A DNA stretch of 64,000 bases, from the NCBI RefSeq assembly GCF_021602155.1, contig NZ_BQHY01000001.1:1-64000 (forward strand). Reading direction: 5' to 3'. Positions within the stretch are counted from its first letter, which is position 1. Every line of letters begins with the position of its first letter. Below the pieces are notes generated by a model. It was given only the letters and a program-made list of their open reading frames with translations. It had not been told where the DNA came from and made no database searches. The stretch comes from Pseudomonas parakoreensis (lineage in GTDB: Bacteria; Pseudomonadota; Gammaproteobacteria; Pseudomonadales; Pseudomonadaceae). Shown in pieces: positions 26,835 to 36,740 of the stretch. The position numbers were made by a program, and so were the translations under genes.

Positions 26835-29228
26835 ATGTCCGATTCCATCACTTTCGATCTGCCGATTGCCGGCATGACCTGCGCCAGTTGCGCCGGGCGT
26901 GTCGAGCGGGCGTTGCGCAACGTCAGCGGCGCCAGTGGCGTCAGCGTCAATCTCGCCACCGAACAGGCCCGCGTCCAGGCACCCGGTGACAGCTTGCCGG
27001 CGTTGATGGAGGCGGTTGAACGCGCCGGTTACAGCGTCCCCCAACAAACCGTGGAGCTGAGCATCGACGGCATGACCTGCGCCTCGTGCGTCGGTCGCGT
27101 CGAGCGCGCCCTGAACAAAGTCCCCGGGGTGAGGAGCGTCAGCGTCAACCTCGCCAACGAACGCGCCCACCTCGAATTGCTCGGTCAGATCGATCCTCAA
27201 TTGCTGCTCGACGCCGTGAGCAAGGCCGGTTACTCGGCCAGCGTCTGGCAAGCCGAACATCCCGCAGCGGATAACCAGCAACAGCGCCTGCAACATGAAC
27301 GCTGGGCGCTGATCTGCGCCATCGCTCTGGCCTTGCCGCTGGTGCTGCCGATGCTGCTGCAACCATTCGGCATTCACTGGATGCTTCCGGCCTGGGTGCA
27401 ATTTGCCCTTGCCACGCCGGTGCAATTCATTTTCGGCGCACGATTTTATGTGGCCGCGTGGAAAGCCGTGCGTGCCGGCGCCGGCAACATGGATTTGCTG
27501 GTCGCCCTCGGCACCAGCGCCGGATATGGCCTGAGCGTGTACGAATGGGCCACCGCCGCCGGGCGCATGCCGCATCTGTATTTCGAAGCGTCAGCGGTGG
27601 TGATTGCGCTGGTGCTGCTTGGCAAATATCTGGAAAGCCGCGCCAAGCGCCAGACCGCCAGCGCCATCCGCGCCCTCGAAGCCTTGCGCCCGGAACGGGC
27701 GATTCAAGTCATCGATGGTCGCGAGCAAGACGTGGCGATCAGCGCCCTGCGCCTCAACGATCTTGTTCTGGTCAAACCCGGCGAACGCTTCCCGGTGGAC
27801 GGTGAAGTGCTGGAAGGCCAGAGCCACGCTGACGAAGCGCTGATCAGCGGCGAGAGCCTGCCAGTGCCAAAACAGCCGGGCGACCAGGTCACCGGCGGTG
27901 CGATCAACGGCGAAGGCCGCTTGCTGGTGCGCACCACCGCCCTCGGCGCGGAAAGCGTGCTGGCGCGGATCATTCGGCTGGTGGAAGACGCCCAGGCAGC
28001 GAAAGCGCCGATTCAGAAACTGGTGGATAAAGTCAGCCAGGTGTTCGTGCCCACTGTGTTGCTGATTGCCCTCGTCACGTTGATTGGCTGGTGGCTGTAC
28101 GGCGCGCCTATGGAAACCGCGTTGATCAACGCCGTCGCCGTGCTGGTGATCGCTTGTCCGTGTGCCCTCGGCCTCGCCACGCCGACGGCGATCATGGCCG
28201 GCACTGGTGTGGCCGCGCGTCACGGCATTCTGATCAAGGACGCCGAAGCACTGGAGCGAGCCCATGAGGTCGACAACGTGGTCTTCGACAAGACCGGCAC
28301 GCTGACGTCCGGTACGCCGCGCATCGCCCATTTCAGTGCGCTGGATGGCGATGAAAATACCCTGCTGACGCTGGCCGGTGCCCTGCAGCGCGGCAGCGAG
28401 CATCCACTGGCCAAAGCCGTGCTGGACGCGGCCGCCGAGCGCGGGCTGAACGTGCCCGATGTCAGCGACAGCCAGTCCCTGACCGGGCGCGGCATTGCCG
28501 GCCATCTTGACGGTCGGCGCCTGGCGCTGGGCAACCGGCGTATGCTGGAGGAAAGCGGCCTCAACGCGGGTGATCTCGCCGACGCCGCCCAGGCCTGGGA
28601 AGCGGAAGGCCGGACCCTGTCGTGGCTGATCGAGCAAAGCCCGGAACCACAAGTGCTCGGTTTGTTCGCCTTCGGCGACACGCTCAAGCCCGGCGCACTG
28701 CAAGCGGTGCAACAACTGGCCGCCCGGGGTATCCACAGCCATCTGCTGACCGGCGACAACCGCGGCAGCGCGAAAGTCGTCGCCGAGGCTTTGGGCATCG
28801 AGAACGTGCACGCCGAAGTGCTGCCCGCCGACAAAGCCGCCACCGTCGCCGAACTGAAAAAAACCGGGGTGGTGGCGATGGTCGGTGATGGCATCAACGA
28901 CGCCCCGGCACTGGCCGCAGCGGACATCGGTATCGCCATGGGCGGCGGCACCGACGTGGCCATGCACGCGGCCGGCATCACCTTGATGCGCGGTGATCCA
29001 CGGCTGGTGCCCGCCGCGCTGGAGATCAGCCGCAAGACCTACGCGAAGATCCGCCAGAATCTGTTCTGGGCCTTCGTTTACAACCTGATCGGCATTCCGC
29101 TGGCGGCGTTCGGTTTTCTCAACCCGGTGCTGGCCGGCGCGGCAATGGCATTGTCGAGCGTCAGCGTGGTGAGCAATGCGCTACTGTTGAAAACCTGGAA
29201 ACCGAAGGATCTGGAGGAGCACCGATGA
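26835..29228 (+). CDS. copA: Cu(I)-exporting P1B-type ATPase
   Basis: A 797-residue inner-membrane pump that exports cytoplasmic Cu(I) to the periplasm. Two N-terminal HMA domains carry GMTCASC (Cys16/19 and Cys82/85). The membrane metal site is CPC at 441-443, the phosphorylated aspartate is Asp485 in DKTGT, and [12 protein letters not shown] closes the ATP-binding part. Eight membrane helices are expected. It is transcribed from a CueR-type promoter and its stop overlaps the start of cueR, so the regulator is made with its target. Confidence 0.96.
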   Translation: MSDSITFDLPIAGMTCASCAGRVERALRNVSGASGVSVNLATEQARVQAPGDSLPALMEAVERAGYSVPQQTVELSIDGMTCASCVGRVERALNKVPGVRSVSVNLANERAHLELLGQIDPQLLLDAVSKAGYSASVWQAEHPAADNQQQRLQHERWALICAIALALPLVLPMLLQPFGIHWMLPAWVQFALATPVQFIFGARFYVAAWKAVRAGAGNMDLLVALGTSAGYGLSVYEWATAAGRMPHLYFEASAVVIALVLLGKYLESRAKRQTASAIRALEALRPERAIQVIDGREQDVAISALRLNDLVLVKPGERFPVDGEVLEGQSHADEALISGESLPVPKQPGDQVTGGAINGEGRLLVRTTALGAESVLARIIRLVEDAQAAKAPIQKLVDKVSQVFVPTVLLIALVTLIGWWLYGAPMETALINAVAVLVIACPCALGLATPTAIMAGTGVAARHGILIKDAEALERAHEVDNVVFDKTGTLTSGTPRIAHFSALDGDENTLLTLAGALQRGSEHPLAKAVLDAAAERGLNVPDVSDSQSLTGRGIAGHLDGRRLALGNRRMLEESGLNAGDLADAAQAWEAEGRTLSWLIEQSPEPQVLGLFAFGDTLKPGALQAVQQLAARGIHSHLLTGDNRGSAKVVAEALGIENVHAEVLPADKAATVAELKKTGVVAMVGDGINDAPALAAADIGIAMGGGTDVAMHAAGITLMRGDPRLVPAALEISRKTYAKIRQNLFWAFVYNLIGIPLAAFGFLNPVLAGAAMALSSVSVVSNALLLKTWKPKDLEEHR

Positions 29229-29638
29229 ACATCGGCCAAGCGGCCCGGCACAGTGGCCTGAGCGCGAAGATGATCCGCTATTACGAGTCGATCGGCCTGC
29301 TCAAGGCCGCCCATCGTACCGACAGCGGCTACCGGGTCTACAGCGATGAAGACCTGCACACACTGGCGTTCATCAAGCGCTCGCGGGACCTGGGATTTTC
29401 TCTGGAGGAAGTCGGCAAGCTATTGACCCTGTGGCAGGATCGCCAGCGCGCCAGCGCCGATGTGAAGGCCCTGGCGCGACAGCACATCGACGAGCTGAAC
29501 CAGAAGATCCGCGAACTCGGCGAGTTGCGTGACACCCTGCAGGACCTGGTCGAGCACTGTAATGGCGACCATCGCCCCGACTGCCCGATCCTCAAGGAAC
29601 TGGCGTCGGGCTGCTGCGCGCTACCCGCCCGCGCCTGA
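29225..29638 (+). CDS. cueR: Copper-responsive MerR-family activator CueR
   Basis: A 137-residue MerR protein: winged helix at 1-70 ([20 protein letters not shown]), dimerisation helix, and the metal loop [13 protein letters not shown] with the two cysteines of Cu(I)-type CueR. The ATG overlaps the copA stop (ATGA). It should activate the two promoters at 26170 and 26774. Its last 47 bases overlap the 3' end of the MFS gene on the opposite strand. Confidence 0.93.
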   Translation: MNIGQAARHSGLSAKMIRYYESIGLLKAAHRTDSGYRVYSDEDLHTLAFIKRSRDLGFSLEEVGKLLTLWQDRQRASADVKALARQHIDELNQKIRELGELRDTLQDLVEHCNGDHRPDCPILKELASGCCALPARA

Positions 29639-30794
29639 GCGCCAACAGCTTAACGGTCAACAACGTACCAAGCGGGATGCCGTGGAACAGCAGCACCACG
29701 GCACCCGGCGTCCACCAGCCGTAGAACGGCGCGGCGATCAACATGCCGACACCGAACCCGGTCATTTGCAGCAAGGTCAGGAAGCTGAAGACCGGCAGGC
29801 GCAAATGCTCCGGTTCGCGTTGCAGGCGCGACATCAGGCCGACCTCGGAAATGCCGTCACCCAACCCCGCCGGCAGGGAAAACAGCAGCAGACCGAGCAG
29901 GCTGTGCTGCTGGAACATCAGGATAAAACCGCAGGACATTAACGCCACGCCGAAGAAATACCGTCGCTCCAGATCACGGTTATCAGAACCTTTGAGGCCA
30001 CTGGCAATCCGCGCACCCAGCAGTTTGCCGCTGGCCCACACCGCCAGCATCAGGCCGAGCGTGGTGCTGGCCGAGTCGGGTGTCAGCAGTTTGGAGATGA
30101 TCGGGAAGCCGACGTTGTGCGCGGCACTGCCCAAGGTGTCAGCCATGGTCACGGCGAGCATCGCCGCAATCACCGGAGCACTGCGCAGGCCTTGTTTCAA
30201 GGCTGACCATTCGCTGCGTTCGTTGGTCGATTGTTCGCTGACGTCTGCAGCGGCGAAGCGCAACGGCGCAATCAACAACGCCGCCAGCAAGTAGGTCAGT
30301 GCGTTGAGCGCGAATACCGTTTCAAAACCGAACGCCGCCACCAGCAAACCGGACACCAGGCTGCCACCAACCATTGCCGCCGATGAAGCCGAGGTGAGCC
30401 AGGCATTGGTTTTCAGTAGCTGCGCGGCTTCGATCAGCCTCGGCAATTGACTGTTGAGGCCGATAGCGAACATCGAGTTGCCAAAACCCAGGCCGAAAGC
30501 GATCACCGGCAACAGCAACGCCTGCTGGCTCACCGGCAGGATCAACAGCAGGCCCAGCAACACCGCGCGCAGCAGATCGAAGGCAATCAACGGCCCCCGG
30601 CCGTTCCAGCGCCGGTAAAAGCGAGTGCCAATCAGGCTGGCAAAAATCCCCCCGCCGACACGACTGGCGAGAAACACCCCGACGCTCATGGCGCTGTTGC
30701 TCAGCAGGTAAACGTACGTCGCCAGCGCGACCATGTTGAGGAAAGCGCCGAAGTCGGAGATCAGCCGGGCGCTGATGATGAGGCGGGCGTTCAC
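29592..30794 (-). CDS. MFS transporter (unassigned substrate)
   Basis: A 400-residue MFS protein with about 12 helices, related to the enterobactin/macrolide exporter-like MFS_3 group (ISDFGAFLNMVALATYVYLLS, then FLASRVGGGIFASLIGTRFYRRW). I choose a GTG start at 30794, which has AAGGA 6 bases upstream; longer frames run into the REPIN. Its 3' end overlaps cueR by 47 bases on the other strand. The function is unknown. Confidence 0.82.
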   Translation of the reverse strand: MNARLIISARLISDFGAFLNMVALATYVYLLSNSAMSVGVFLASRVGGGIFASLIGTRFYRRWNGRGPLIAFDLLRAVLLGLLLILPVSQQALLLPVIAFGLGFGNSMFAIGLNSQLPRLIEAAQLLKTNAWLTSASSAAMVGGSLVSGLLVAAFGFETVFALNALTYLLAALLIAPLRFAAADVSEQSTNERSEWSALKQGLRSAPVIAAMLAVTMADTLGSAAHNVGFPIISKLLTPDSASTTLGLMLAVWASGKLLGARIASGLKGSDNRDLERRYFFGVALMSCGFILMFQQHSLLGLLLFSLPAGLGDGISEVGLMSRLQREPEHLRLPVFSFLTLLQMTGFGVGMLIAAPFYGWWTPGAVVLLFHGIPLGTLLTVKLLALRRGRVARSSPTPVP

Positions 30795-30862
30795 ATTCAA
30801 TCCTTGAGTGTGCGAGGGCTGACAAGATTCCCACATAAAGTCCATAGACACCACCGGCCCCT

Positions 30863-30951
30863 GTGGGAGCTGGCTTGCCAGCGAAGAGGCCGGTACATCC
30901 GATAAAATTTTTCAGCTGAACCTCCACTATCGCTGGCAAGCCAGCTCCCAC
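30863..30951. repeat. REPIN, family B (inverted pair)
   Basis: An inverted pair of family-B REPs upstream of the MFS gene and downstream of the kinase gene. Confidence 0.85.
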
Positions 30952-30982
30952 AGTGAGGTGTTGTGAAGGAACATGCGGGCAC

Positions 30983-31006
30983 AAAAAACCCGGCCGAAGC
31001 CGGGTT
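30983..31006 (-). terminator. Intrinsic terminator after the RIO-type kinase gene
   Basis: An 8-bp stem AACCCGGC/GCCGGGTT with a CGAA loop is followed on the minus strand by a run of Ts, 13 bases after the stop. Confidence 0.85.
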
Positions 31007-31019
31007 TCTGTTCAAGCGC

Positions 31020-31916
31020 TTACTGCATCCACGGTGGCGGCGGTGGTTCGTCGGACTTGCCTTTGGGCGCATCGTCGGCAGCACGGATCGCCTGCTTGCG
31101 TTCTTCATCCAGACGCGCCGCTTCGATCTCGCGCAACACTCCGCCAACGTCGGCCAGGTCTTCAGGGTCGTCGAACTCGCCGGTCAGCACACTGTTCGGG
31201 TGCAAGGTGCCGGCTTCGTACAGCGCCCACATTTCTTTTGCATAACGGGTTTTCTTCAGCTCCGGGGCAAAGCGCCCGAAGTATGAAGCCATGTTGCCCA
31301 CATCCCGCTCCAGCATGCTGAACGCGTGGTTGTTACCGGCGGCATCCACCGCCTGCGGCAGGTCGATGATCACAGGACCTGTCGGGGTCAGCAGCACGTT
31401 GAACTCCGAGAGGTCACCGTGCACCAGACCGGTACACAACATAAGCACGATCTGCGAGATCAGGAACGCGTGATATTCGCGGGCCTGATCCGGCTCCAGC
31501 ACCACGTCGTTCAGACGCGGCGCGGCATCGCCGTATTCGTCGGCCACCAGTTCCATCAGCAGCACGCCATCGAGAAAATCATACGGCTTGGGCACTCGCA
31601 CGCCGGCACCGGCCAAGCGGAACAGCGCCGCGACTTCGGCATTCTGCCAGGCGTCTTCGGTCTCCTTGCGACCGAATTTCGAACCCTTGGCCATCGCCCG
31701 CGCCTGCCGGCTGTTACGCACCTTGCGCCCTTCCTGATACTCGGCTGCCTGGCGGAAACTGCGTTTGTTCGCCTCCTTGTAGACCTTCGCGCAACGTAAC
31801 TGGTTACCGCAGCGCACCACATAAACAGCTGCTTCTTTACCACTCATGAGTGGGCGCAGCACTTCGTCGACCAGACCGTCTTCGATCAGGGGTTCAATGC
31901 GTTTTGGAGTCTTCAT
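31020..31916 (-). CDS. RIO1-family serine protein kinase-like protein
   Basis: A 298-residue atypical kinase. It has a RIO-type N-terminal GKEAAVYVV with Lys44 (CAKVYK) for ATP, the catalytic loop VHGDLSEFNVLL (Asp168, Asn173) and metal-binding Asp185 in IIDLPQAVD. The tail is charged and ends in a proline run before WMQ. All catalytic residues are intact. Bacterial RIO kinases are poorly characterised; in archaea and eukaryotes they act in ribosome maturation. It stands alone with its own terminator. Confidence 0.9.
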   Translation of the reverse strand: MKTPKRIEPLIEDGLVDEVLRPLMSGKEAAVYVVRCGNQLRCAKVYKEANKRSFRQAAEYQEGRKVRNSRQARAMAKGSKFGRKETEDAWQNAEVAALFRLAGAGVRVPKPYDFLDGVLLMELVADEYGDAAPRLNDVVLEPDQAREYHAFLISQIVLMLCTGLVHGDLSEFNVLLTPTGPVIIDLPQAVDAAGNNHAFSMLERDVGNMASYFGRFAPELKKTRYAKEMWALYEAGTLHPNSVLTGEFDDPEDLADVGGVLREIEAARLDEERKQAIRAADDAPKGKSDEPPPPPWMQ

Positions 31917-32154
31917 CAGCTTTTATTGTGGGTCCTTTATTACCAAACACGCGAATGTCACTCGTTATACGGCAATCCTCGCGCTACGGGGAGGGGTTGC
32001 CGACCTGTGAACCCTGTGGATGCACACACTGTGCCGAAATAATCGACCAACCGTTGCCGATCATAGCCGAGCCCACCGGGCTTGTAGTGATCGGTCGTCA
32101 AGGGCATTTGCGACAGAATCTGACATCGCATGCATTTCCCCCGGGGAATTGCGC

Positions 32155-33432
32155 TCAGCGTTCGATGATTGCGGTGACACCCTGGCCGCCGGCAGCGCAA
32201 ATCGAGATCAGCCCCCTGCCCTTGCCCGCCGCATCCAGCAGTTTCGCCAGATTGGCGACAATCCGCCCGCCCGTCGCGGCAAACGGATGCCCCGCCGCCA
32301 GCGAGCTGCCTTTGACATTCAAGCGGCTGCGATCGATTGAACCGAGCGGCGCATCCAGTCCAAGACGGGTCTTGCAGTATTCGGGGTCTTCCCAGGCCTT
32401 GAGCGTGCACAGCACCTGCGCGGCGAATGCTTCGTGAATCTCGTAGTAGTCGAAGTCCTGCAAGGTCAGACCATTGCGCGCCAGCAGACGCGGCACCGCA
32501 TACACCGGTGCCATCAACAGCCCTTCGGCGCCGTTGACGAAATCCACAGCCGCCGCTTCGCCGTCACGCAGATAGGCAAGGATCGGCAAACCACGCTCTT
32601 TCGCCCATTCTTCACTGCCCAGCAGCACCACCGAGGCACCGTCGGTGAGCGGCGTGGAGTTGCCCGCCGTCAGCGTCCCCTTCGCGCTTTTTTCGAAGGC
32701 CGGTTTGAGCGTGGCGAGTTTTTCCAGGGTCAGGTCCGGGCGCAGGTTGTTGTCGCGGGTCAGACCGAGAAACGGCGTCATCAGGTCGTTGTGCCAGCCT
32801 TCGCTGTAGGAGGCGGCGAGTTTGTGATGGCTGTCGAGGGCCAGTTGATCCTGCTCTTCACGAGGAATGTTCCAGGTCTGCGCCATCAGTTCGCAGTGCT
32901 GGCCCATCGACAGGCCGGTGCGTGGCTCGCCATTACGCGGAAATTCCGGAATCAAGTGCCGTGGGCGCAGTTGCAGAAAGGTTTTCAGCTTGTCGCCGGT
33001 GGTCTTGGCGCGGTTGGCCTGCAGGAGGATTTTGCGCAAGCCTTCGCTGACGCTGATCGGCGCGTCCGAGGTGGTGTCGACGCCGCCAGCGATGCCGCAA
33101 TCGATCTGGCCGAGGGCGATTTTGTTCGCCACCAGCAGCGCCGCCTCCAGCCCGGTGCCGCAGGCTTGCTGGATGTCATAGGCCGGGGTGGCCGGTGACA
33201 GCCGCGAGCCGAGCACACATTCGCGAGTCAGATTCATATCCCGTGACAATTTAAGCACCGCACCGGCCACCACTTCACCGATTCGCTGGCCGTGCAGGTT
33301 GTAGCGTTCGATCAGACCTTCGAGGGCGGCGGTGAGCATCACCTGATTGCTGGCGGTGGCGTACGGCCCGTTGGAGCGGGCGAAAGGAATACGGTTACCA
33401 CCGATGATGGCGACGCGGCGCAGCTGACTCAT
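32155..33432 (-). CDS. Acetyl-CoA C-acyltransferase (FadI-like thiolase)
   Basis: A 425-residue thiolase of the FadI-like trifunctional-beta branch. The nucleophile is Cys91 in QQACGTGLEA; EIHEAFAAQ carries the active-site histidine and CAAGGQG the second cysteine (about 412). It would cleave 3-ketoacyl-CoA or condense acyl-CoAs. In other pseudomonads the neighbouring divergent gene is a 3-oxoacyl reductase of about 450 residues; here only its first 90 or so codons remain (33669 onward). The thiolase itself is intact. Confidence 0.92.
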   Translation of the reverse strand: MSQLRRVAIIGGNRIPFARSNGPYATASNQVMLTAALEGLIERYNLHGQRIGEVVAGAVLKLSRDMNLTRECVLGSRLSPATPAYDIQQACGTGLEAALLVANKIALGQIDCGIAGGVDTTSDAPISVSEGLRKILLQANRAKTTGDKLKTFLQLRPRHLIPEFPRNGEPRTGLSMGQHCELMAQTWNIPREEQDQLALDSHHKLAASYSEGWHNDLMTPFLGLTRDNNLRPDLTLEKLATLKPAFEKSAKGTLTAGNSTPLTDGASVVLLGSEEWAKERGLPILAYLRDGEAAAVDFVNGAEGLLMAPVYAVPRLLARNGLTLQDFDYYEIHEAFAAQVLCTLKAWEDPEYCKTRLGLDAPLGSIDRSRLNVKGSSLAAGHPFAATGGRIVANLAKLLDAAGKGRGLISICAAGGQGVTAIIER

Positions 33433-33470
33433 GAAAAGCTCCTTGTTGATCCGAATTCAGGGAAATCCCT

Positions 33471-33558
33471 GTGGGAGCTGGCTTGCCAGCGATAGGGCCG
33501 GCACATCCAGCATTTCCAGTGGCTGACACTGCGCCATCGCTGGCAAGCCAGCTCCCAC
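33471..33558. repeat. REPIN, family B (inverted pair)
   Basis: An inverted pair of family-B REPs in the divergent region between the thiolase and the broken reductase gene. Confidence 0.85.
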
Positions 33559-33668
33559 AGGGACGGTGGTCTACTCTGCTGTTCTAGCGTAGGCCTTATT
33601 GCGTGGATCGAACGATTGATTGCCGTTGGTAGTCCACACTTTGAACCCCAACTTTTGGAGAGCGTTCC

Positions 33669-33937
33669 ATGTCTGACCGCTATATCGACTTCGCCAACTC
33701 ATCCATCGGCCATCGTCTGGTCGGGGCGTTGGGCCTGCCGTCGCCGGTGCGGCTGGAACGCTGGCAGGCCGGGCGCCTGCGGCCGGTAGACGGTGCGCTG
33801 CTGATCGGCGGCGGGCCGCTGGCCGAGCGGGTCATTGCATTCGCCAACCGCCTGACCGATGCGATCTACAGCTACGGCACAGAACCGTCGCTGGCCACCG
33901 CGTGGATTCCCGGACACGGGCCGAAACTCAAGGCCGT
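33669..33937 (+). pseudogene. 3-oxoacyl-ACP reductase (FabG-like SDR), 5' fragment
   Basis: The first 90 codons (MSDRYIDFANSSIGHRL to GPKLKAV) match, from memory, the N-terminal extension of the roughly 450-residue FabG-like reductase that lies divergently next to the thiolase in other Pseudomonas (PA4786 in P. aeruginosa). The whole Rossmann catalytic part is missing. A normal ribosome site (TTGGAGAG) and start remain. The break is near 33932-33940, where the sequence becomes the end of tadZ. The open frame continues out of frame through tadZ and, by chance, enters tadA in frame. Confidence 0.8.
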
Positions 33938-34077
33938 GCGTCAGCCTGTTCGAACTGGCCCCGCGGGAAAAACTCACACAGAGCCTGCGCACCCTCGGCG
34001 AACGTCTGGCCAAGCGCTCCGAAGGCCTGGCCAAACCCAAGGTCACCTGGTTCGACCGCTTGCGAGGCACCTCATGA
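33938..34077 (+). pseudogene. tadZ: TadZ/CpaE-like pilus assembly ATPase, 3' fragment
   Basis: In the frame ending at 34077, about 45 codons (SLFELAPREKLTQSLRTLGE through WFDRLRGTS) look like the C-terminus of a Tad-type TadZ/CpaE protein. The stop overlaps the tadA start (TCATGA), the normal coupling of these genes. Everything upstream, including the receiver-like and MinD-like domains, is missing. The identification rests on this sequence and on its exact position before tadA. Confidence 0.72.
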
Positions 34078-35342
34078 GCGCGGAAAAACTGTTCGGCGCG
34101 GTGCAGCACGGCGCGACCGGCAACACCGATCACGAAGGCCTGAAGCTGGTCCTGCATCGCTACATCATTGACGCCATCGAAGAGTCGGGGAAGAACCTGC
34201 TGGAAGGCTCGCGCCAGTTGCTGGCGCAATTTGTCACCGACAAGGTCGCCGAATACATCGCCCGTCTGCACCTGGCGATTTCCCGCTACGAGATGGAGCG
34301 CCTGGCCGAAGAAATCGTCGATGAACTCACCGGTTTCGGCCCGCTGGAAGTGCTGCTGCGCGATCCGTCGGTGACCGAGATTCTGGTCAACGGCCCGCAC
34401 CGGGTGTTCATCGAGCGCGACGGTGTGCTGCATCAAAGTGACCTGCGCTTTATCGATGCGCATCACGTCGAGCGGGTCATGCAGCGGATTCTCGCGCCAC
34501 TCGGGCGACGCCTCGACGAGTCTTCGCCGATGGTCGATGCCCGCCTGCCGGATGGCAGTCGGGTCAACGCGATCATCCCGCCGATCGCTCTCGATGGCCC
34601 GTGCCTGTCGATTCGCAAGTTTCGCAAGGACATGCTCAAGAGCAGTGACCTGATGGCGATGCAGACCATCGATCTGGCGATTTTCGAGTTTCTTCAAGAG
34701 GCGGTGGGCAAGCGTTGCAACGTGCTCATCAGCGGCGGTACCGGCACCGGCAAGACCACGCTGCTGAACATCCTCAGCCAATTGATCAACCCCCACGAAC
34801 GTCTGGTGACCATCGAAGACGTGGCCGAATTGCAGCTTGGCCACCCGCATGTCGTGCGCCTGGAAACCCGCCCGCCAAATGCCGAGGGTCACGGTGAAGT
34901 CAAGGCCAGCGACCTGATTCGCAACGCCCTGCGCATGCGTCCCGACCGGATCATCCTCGGCGAGATTCGTGGGGTCGAAGTGGTCGATGTACTGACCGCG
35001 ATGAACACCGGCCACGACGGCTCGATGAGTACCGTGCACGCCAACAATGCGCAGGATGCGCTGCTGCGCCTGGAGACGCTGGTGGGGCTGACCGGACGCT
35101 CGATCGCCGAGCGTACCCTGCGCCAGATGATCTGCGCCGCCCTCGACGTGATCATCCAGCTGACCCGCATGCCGGACGGCCGCCGTTGTGTCAGCGAGGT
35201 GGTGGAAGTGGTCGGCATCCGCGAAGACATCTATGTCACCAACACCTTGTTTCGCCTTGATCGGCGTACCGGTTTCGGCTTCCTGCGCGAAGCGGTCAAT
35301 CCGGCCGGCGACAAGTTGCGCCACGAGATGAACCTGAGCTGA
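34074..35342 (+). CDS. tadA: Tad/Flp pilus assembly ATPase TadA (CpaF family)
   Basis: A full-length 422-residue secretion ATPase. It has Walker A GGTGTGKT (221-228), an Asp box region around [10 protein letters not shown] (245-254), Walker B RIILGE (292-297) and the His box [11 protein letters not shown] (313-323). It should power Flp pilin export with TadB/TadC. The start is at the ATG that overlaps the tadZ fragment's stop. An upstream open frame from 33669 is also in frame with it, so a 557-residue chimera is possible. No deleterious change is visible in the gene. Confidence 0.92.
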   Translation: MSAEKLFGAVQHGATGNTDHEGLKLVLHRYIIDAIEESGKNLLEGSRQLLAQFVTDKVAEYIARLHLAISRYEMERLAEEIVDELTGFGPLEVLLRDPSVTEILVNGPHRVFIERDGVLHQSDLRFIDAHHVERVMQRILAPLGRRLDESSPMVDARLPDGSRVNAIIPPIALDGPCLSIRKFRKDMLKSSDLMAMQTIDLAIFEFLQEAVGKRCNVLISGGTGTGKTTLLNILSQLINPHERLVTIEDVAELQLGHPHVVRLETRPPNAEGHGEVKASDLIRNALRMRPDRIILGEIRGVEVVDVLTAMNTGHDGSMSTVHANNAQDALLRLETLVGLTGRSIAERTLRQMICAALDVIIQLTRMPDGRRCVSEVVEVVGIREDIYVTNTLFRLDRRTGFGFLREAVNPAGDKLRHEMNLS

Positions 35343-35360
35343 GAGCATGGGACGCACATC

Positions 35361-36245
35361 ATGATCGGACCGGTCATTCTCATCCTGCTTTGTCTGATTC
35401 TGCTCGGACTGTCGATCTGGCTGTTCGTGCACGGCATCCACAAGAGCGGCAACGAACGGGTGCTCAATCGCCTCGCGGCGGGGCAGCCACAACTCGTTGC
35501 CCAGAAACCGGCGTGGGTCGGGTTCGAACGCATGTTCCTGCGTGCGGGGCTGGGCCGTCCCAACGAACGTTTCGGCCTGTGGCTGACCTTGTGGGGCGTG
35601 GCCATTGTCCTCGGGTATCTGCTGGCGAGCTGGATCGGTCTGCTGACGATGCTGTTGGCACCGCCGCTGATTCTGCGTCTGTACATGTCCTGGCGGTACC
35701 ACCGACGGATCAAACGCATGATCGAGCAGTTACCGCAGTTGCTCGACTACACCGTGCGCAGTCTCAAGTCCGGCCGCACCCTGAGTGACGCGGTCATGGG
35801 CGGCATCGAGTCGAGTGACGATCCGCTGAAAGAAGCCATGGGCCGGGTGCAACGCAACGTGCAACTGGGCGTCAATCTGCCGGATGCGGTCAGTGACTTT
35901 GCCGAGCTTTATGAACAGGACGAATTGCGCATGTTCGCCCTCGGCCTGAAGGTCAATCATCGCTATGGCGGCAATGCCAGCGAGTTGCTGGAGAACCTGA
36001 TCAAGCTGATCCGCGAGCGTGACCAAGGTGCCCGGCAACTGCGCGCGCTCACCGGCGAAACGCGTATGACGGCCTGGGTGCTGGGTTCGCTGCCGGTGAT
36101 CCTGGTGGGCTACTTCATGCTGACCAACCCCGGCTACATGCTTGGCATGTGGCACGACGGCGGTGGGCGGACCATGTTGATCATCGCCGTGGTGTTGCAA
36201 GTGACCGGCTGCCTGGCGCTGTGGCGCATGTTGCGGAGTGTTTGA
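35361..36245 (+). CDS. tadB: Tad pilus inner-membrane platform protein TadB
   Basis: A 294-residue T2SSF-family protein. A hydrophobic N-terminus (5-26) and a second membrane hairpin at about 70-105 are followed by a cytoplasmic helical domain (about 115-240, with LDYTVRSLKSGRTLSDAV) and two C-terminal helices. It forms the pilus assembly platform with TadC. It follows tadA by 18 bases and precedes the tadC remnant by one base. It appears intact. Confidence 0.9.
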   Translation: MIGPVILILLCLILLGLSIWLFVHGIHKSGNERVLNRLAAGQPQLVAQKPAWVGFERMFLRAGLGRPNERFGLWLTLWGVAIVLGYLLASWIGLLTMLLAPPLILRLYMSWRYHRRIKRMIEQLPQLLDYTVRSLKSGRTLSDAVMGGIESSDDPLKEAMGRVQRNVQLGVNLPDAVSDFAELYEQDELRMFALGLKVNHRYGGNASELLENLIKLIRERDQGARQLRALTGETRMTAWVLGSLPVILVGYFMLTNPGYMLGMWHDGGGRTMLIIAVVLQVTGCLALWRMLRSV

Positions 36246-36246
36246 C

Positions 36247-36420
36247 ATGGTCTATCTCGCCGCTCTGATGCTGCTGCTCGGCGCACTGTTGCTGGTGGTC
36301 AATCACTTGCTGACGGAGCGGCGTCGGGTGCGCCAGGTCAACCAGCGGTTGCAGGGGCATCTGGTGCGTGAGAGCCGTTTCGGCAACTGGCTGCGAGCGC
36401 TGGGCAACAGCAAGTTGTCA
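36247..36420 (+). pseudogene. tadC: TadC, 5' fragment
   Basis: About 58 codons from MVYLAALMLLLGALLLVV to WLRALGNSKL look like the start of TadC (N-terminal membrane helix and basic linker) and follow tadB in the usual order. A full TadC is about 300 residues. The frame then runs into the antisense of a prepilin peptidase gene near 36415-36424 and stops at 36456. The platform partner of TadB is therefore lost. Confidence 0.75.
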
Positions 36421-36664
36421 TTAGTTTCACATCGCCGGCCCCCATGCGCCCCATGAAGTACCCCGGCAGGGTCAACACCAGAGCGATCACGCCCGCCCAC
36501 AGTCCCTGCTGCGCTTCGGCACCGAGCCAGGTCGTGCCAGTCACCAGCAGATAGATCAGCGCCAGTGCTCCCGCGCCGAATGTCAGTGCATTGGCGATAC
36601 GCCGTTTTCGGGCATCCTGGACGGCGCACACGGCCAGCCAGATCAGGAGAACGAAACTCTGCAT
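36338..36664 (-). pseudogene. Prepilin peptidase (TadV/CpaA/FppA type), 3'-truncated
   Basis: The minus-strand frame starts MQSFVLLIWLAVCAVQD and reads through three hydrophobic segments to MGAGDVKLM. Both A24-peptidase aspartates (VQDARKRRIAN and GAGD) are present. After that, near 36415-36424, the sequence becomes the antisense of tadC and the frame ends at 36338 with an unrelated tail. About half of the usual length of about 160 residues is missing, so the enzyme is probably not functional. Confidence 0.72.
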
Positions 36665-36740
36665 CCGGTTAAATCCCGTCCGATTTTGCTGATTGATTCT
36701 ATGCTGATACTACGCAGTGAACGTCAGGGTAGACGCAGTC

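Noticed and set aside
27591-28967. 458-codon open frame on the minus strand
   Set aside because: Antisense to copA; no recognisable domain.
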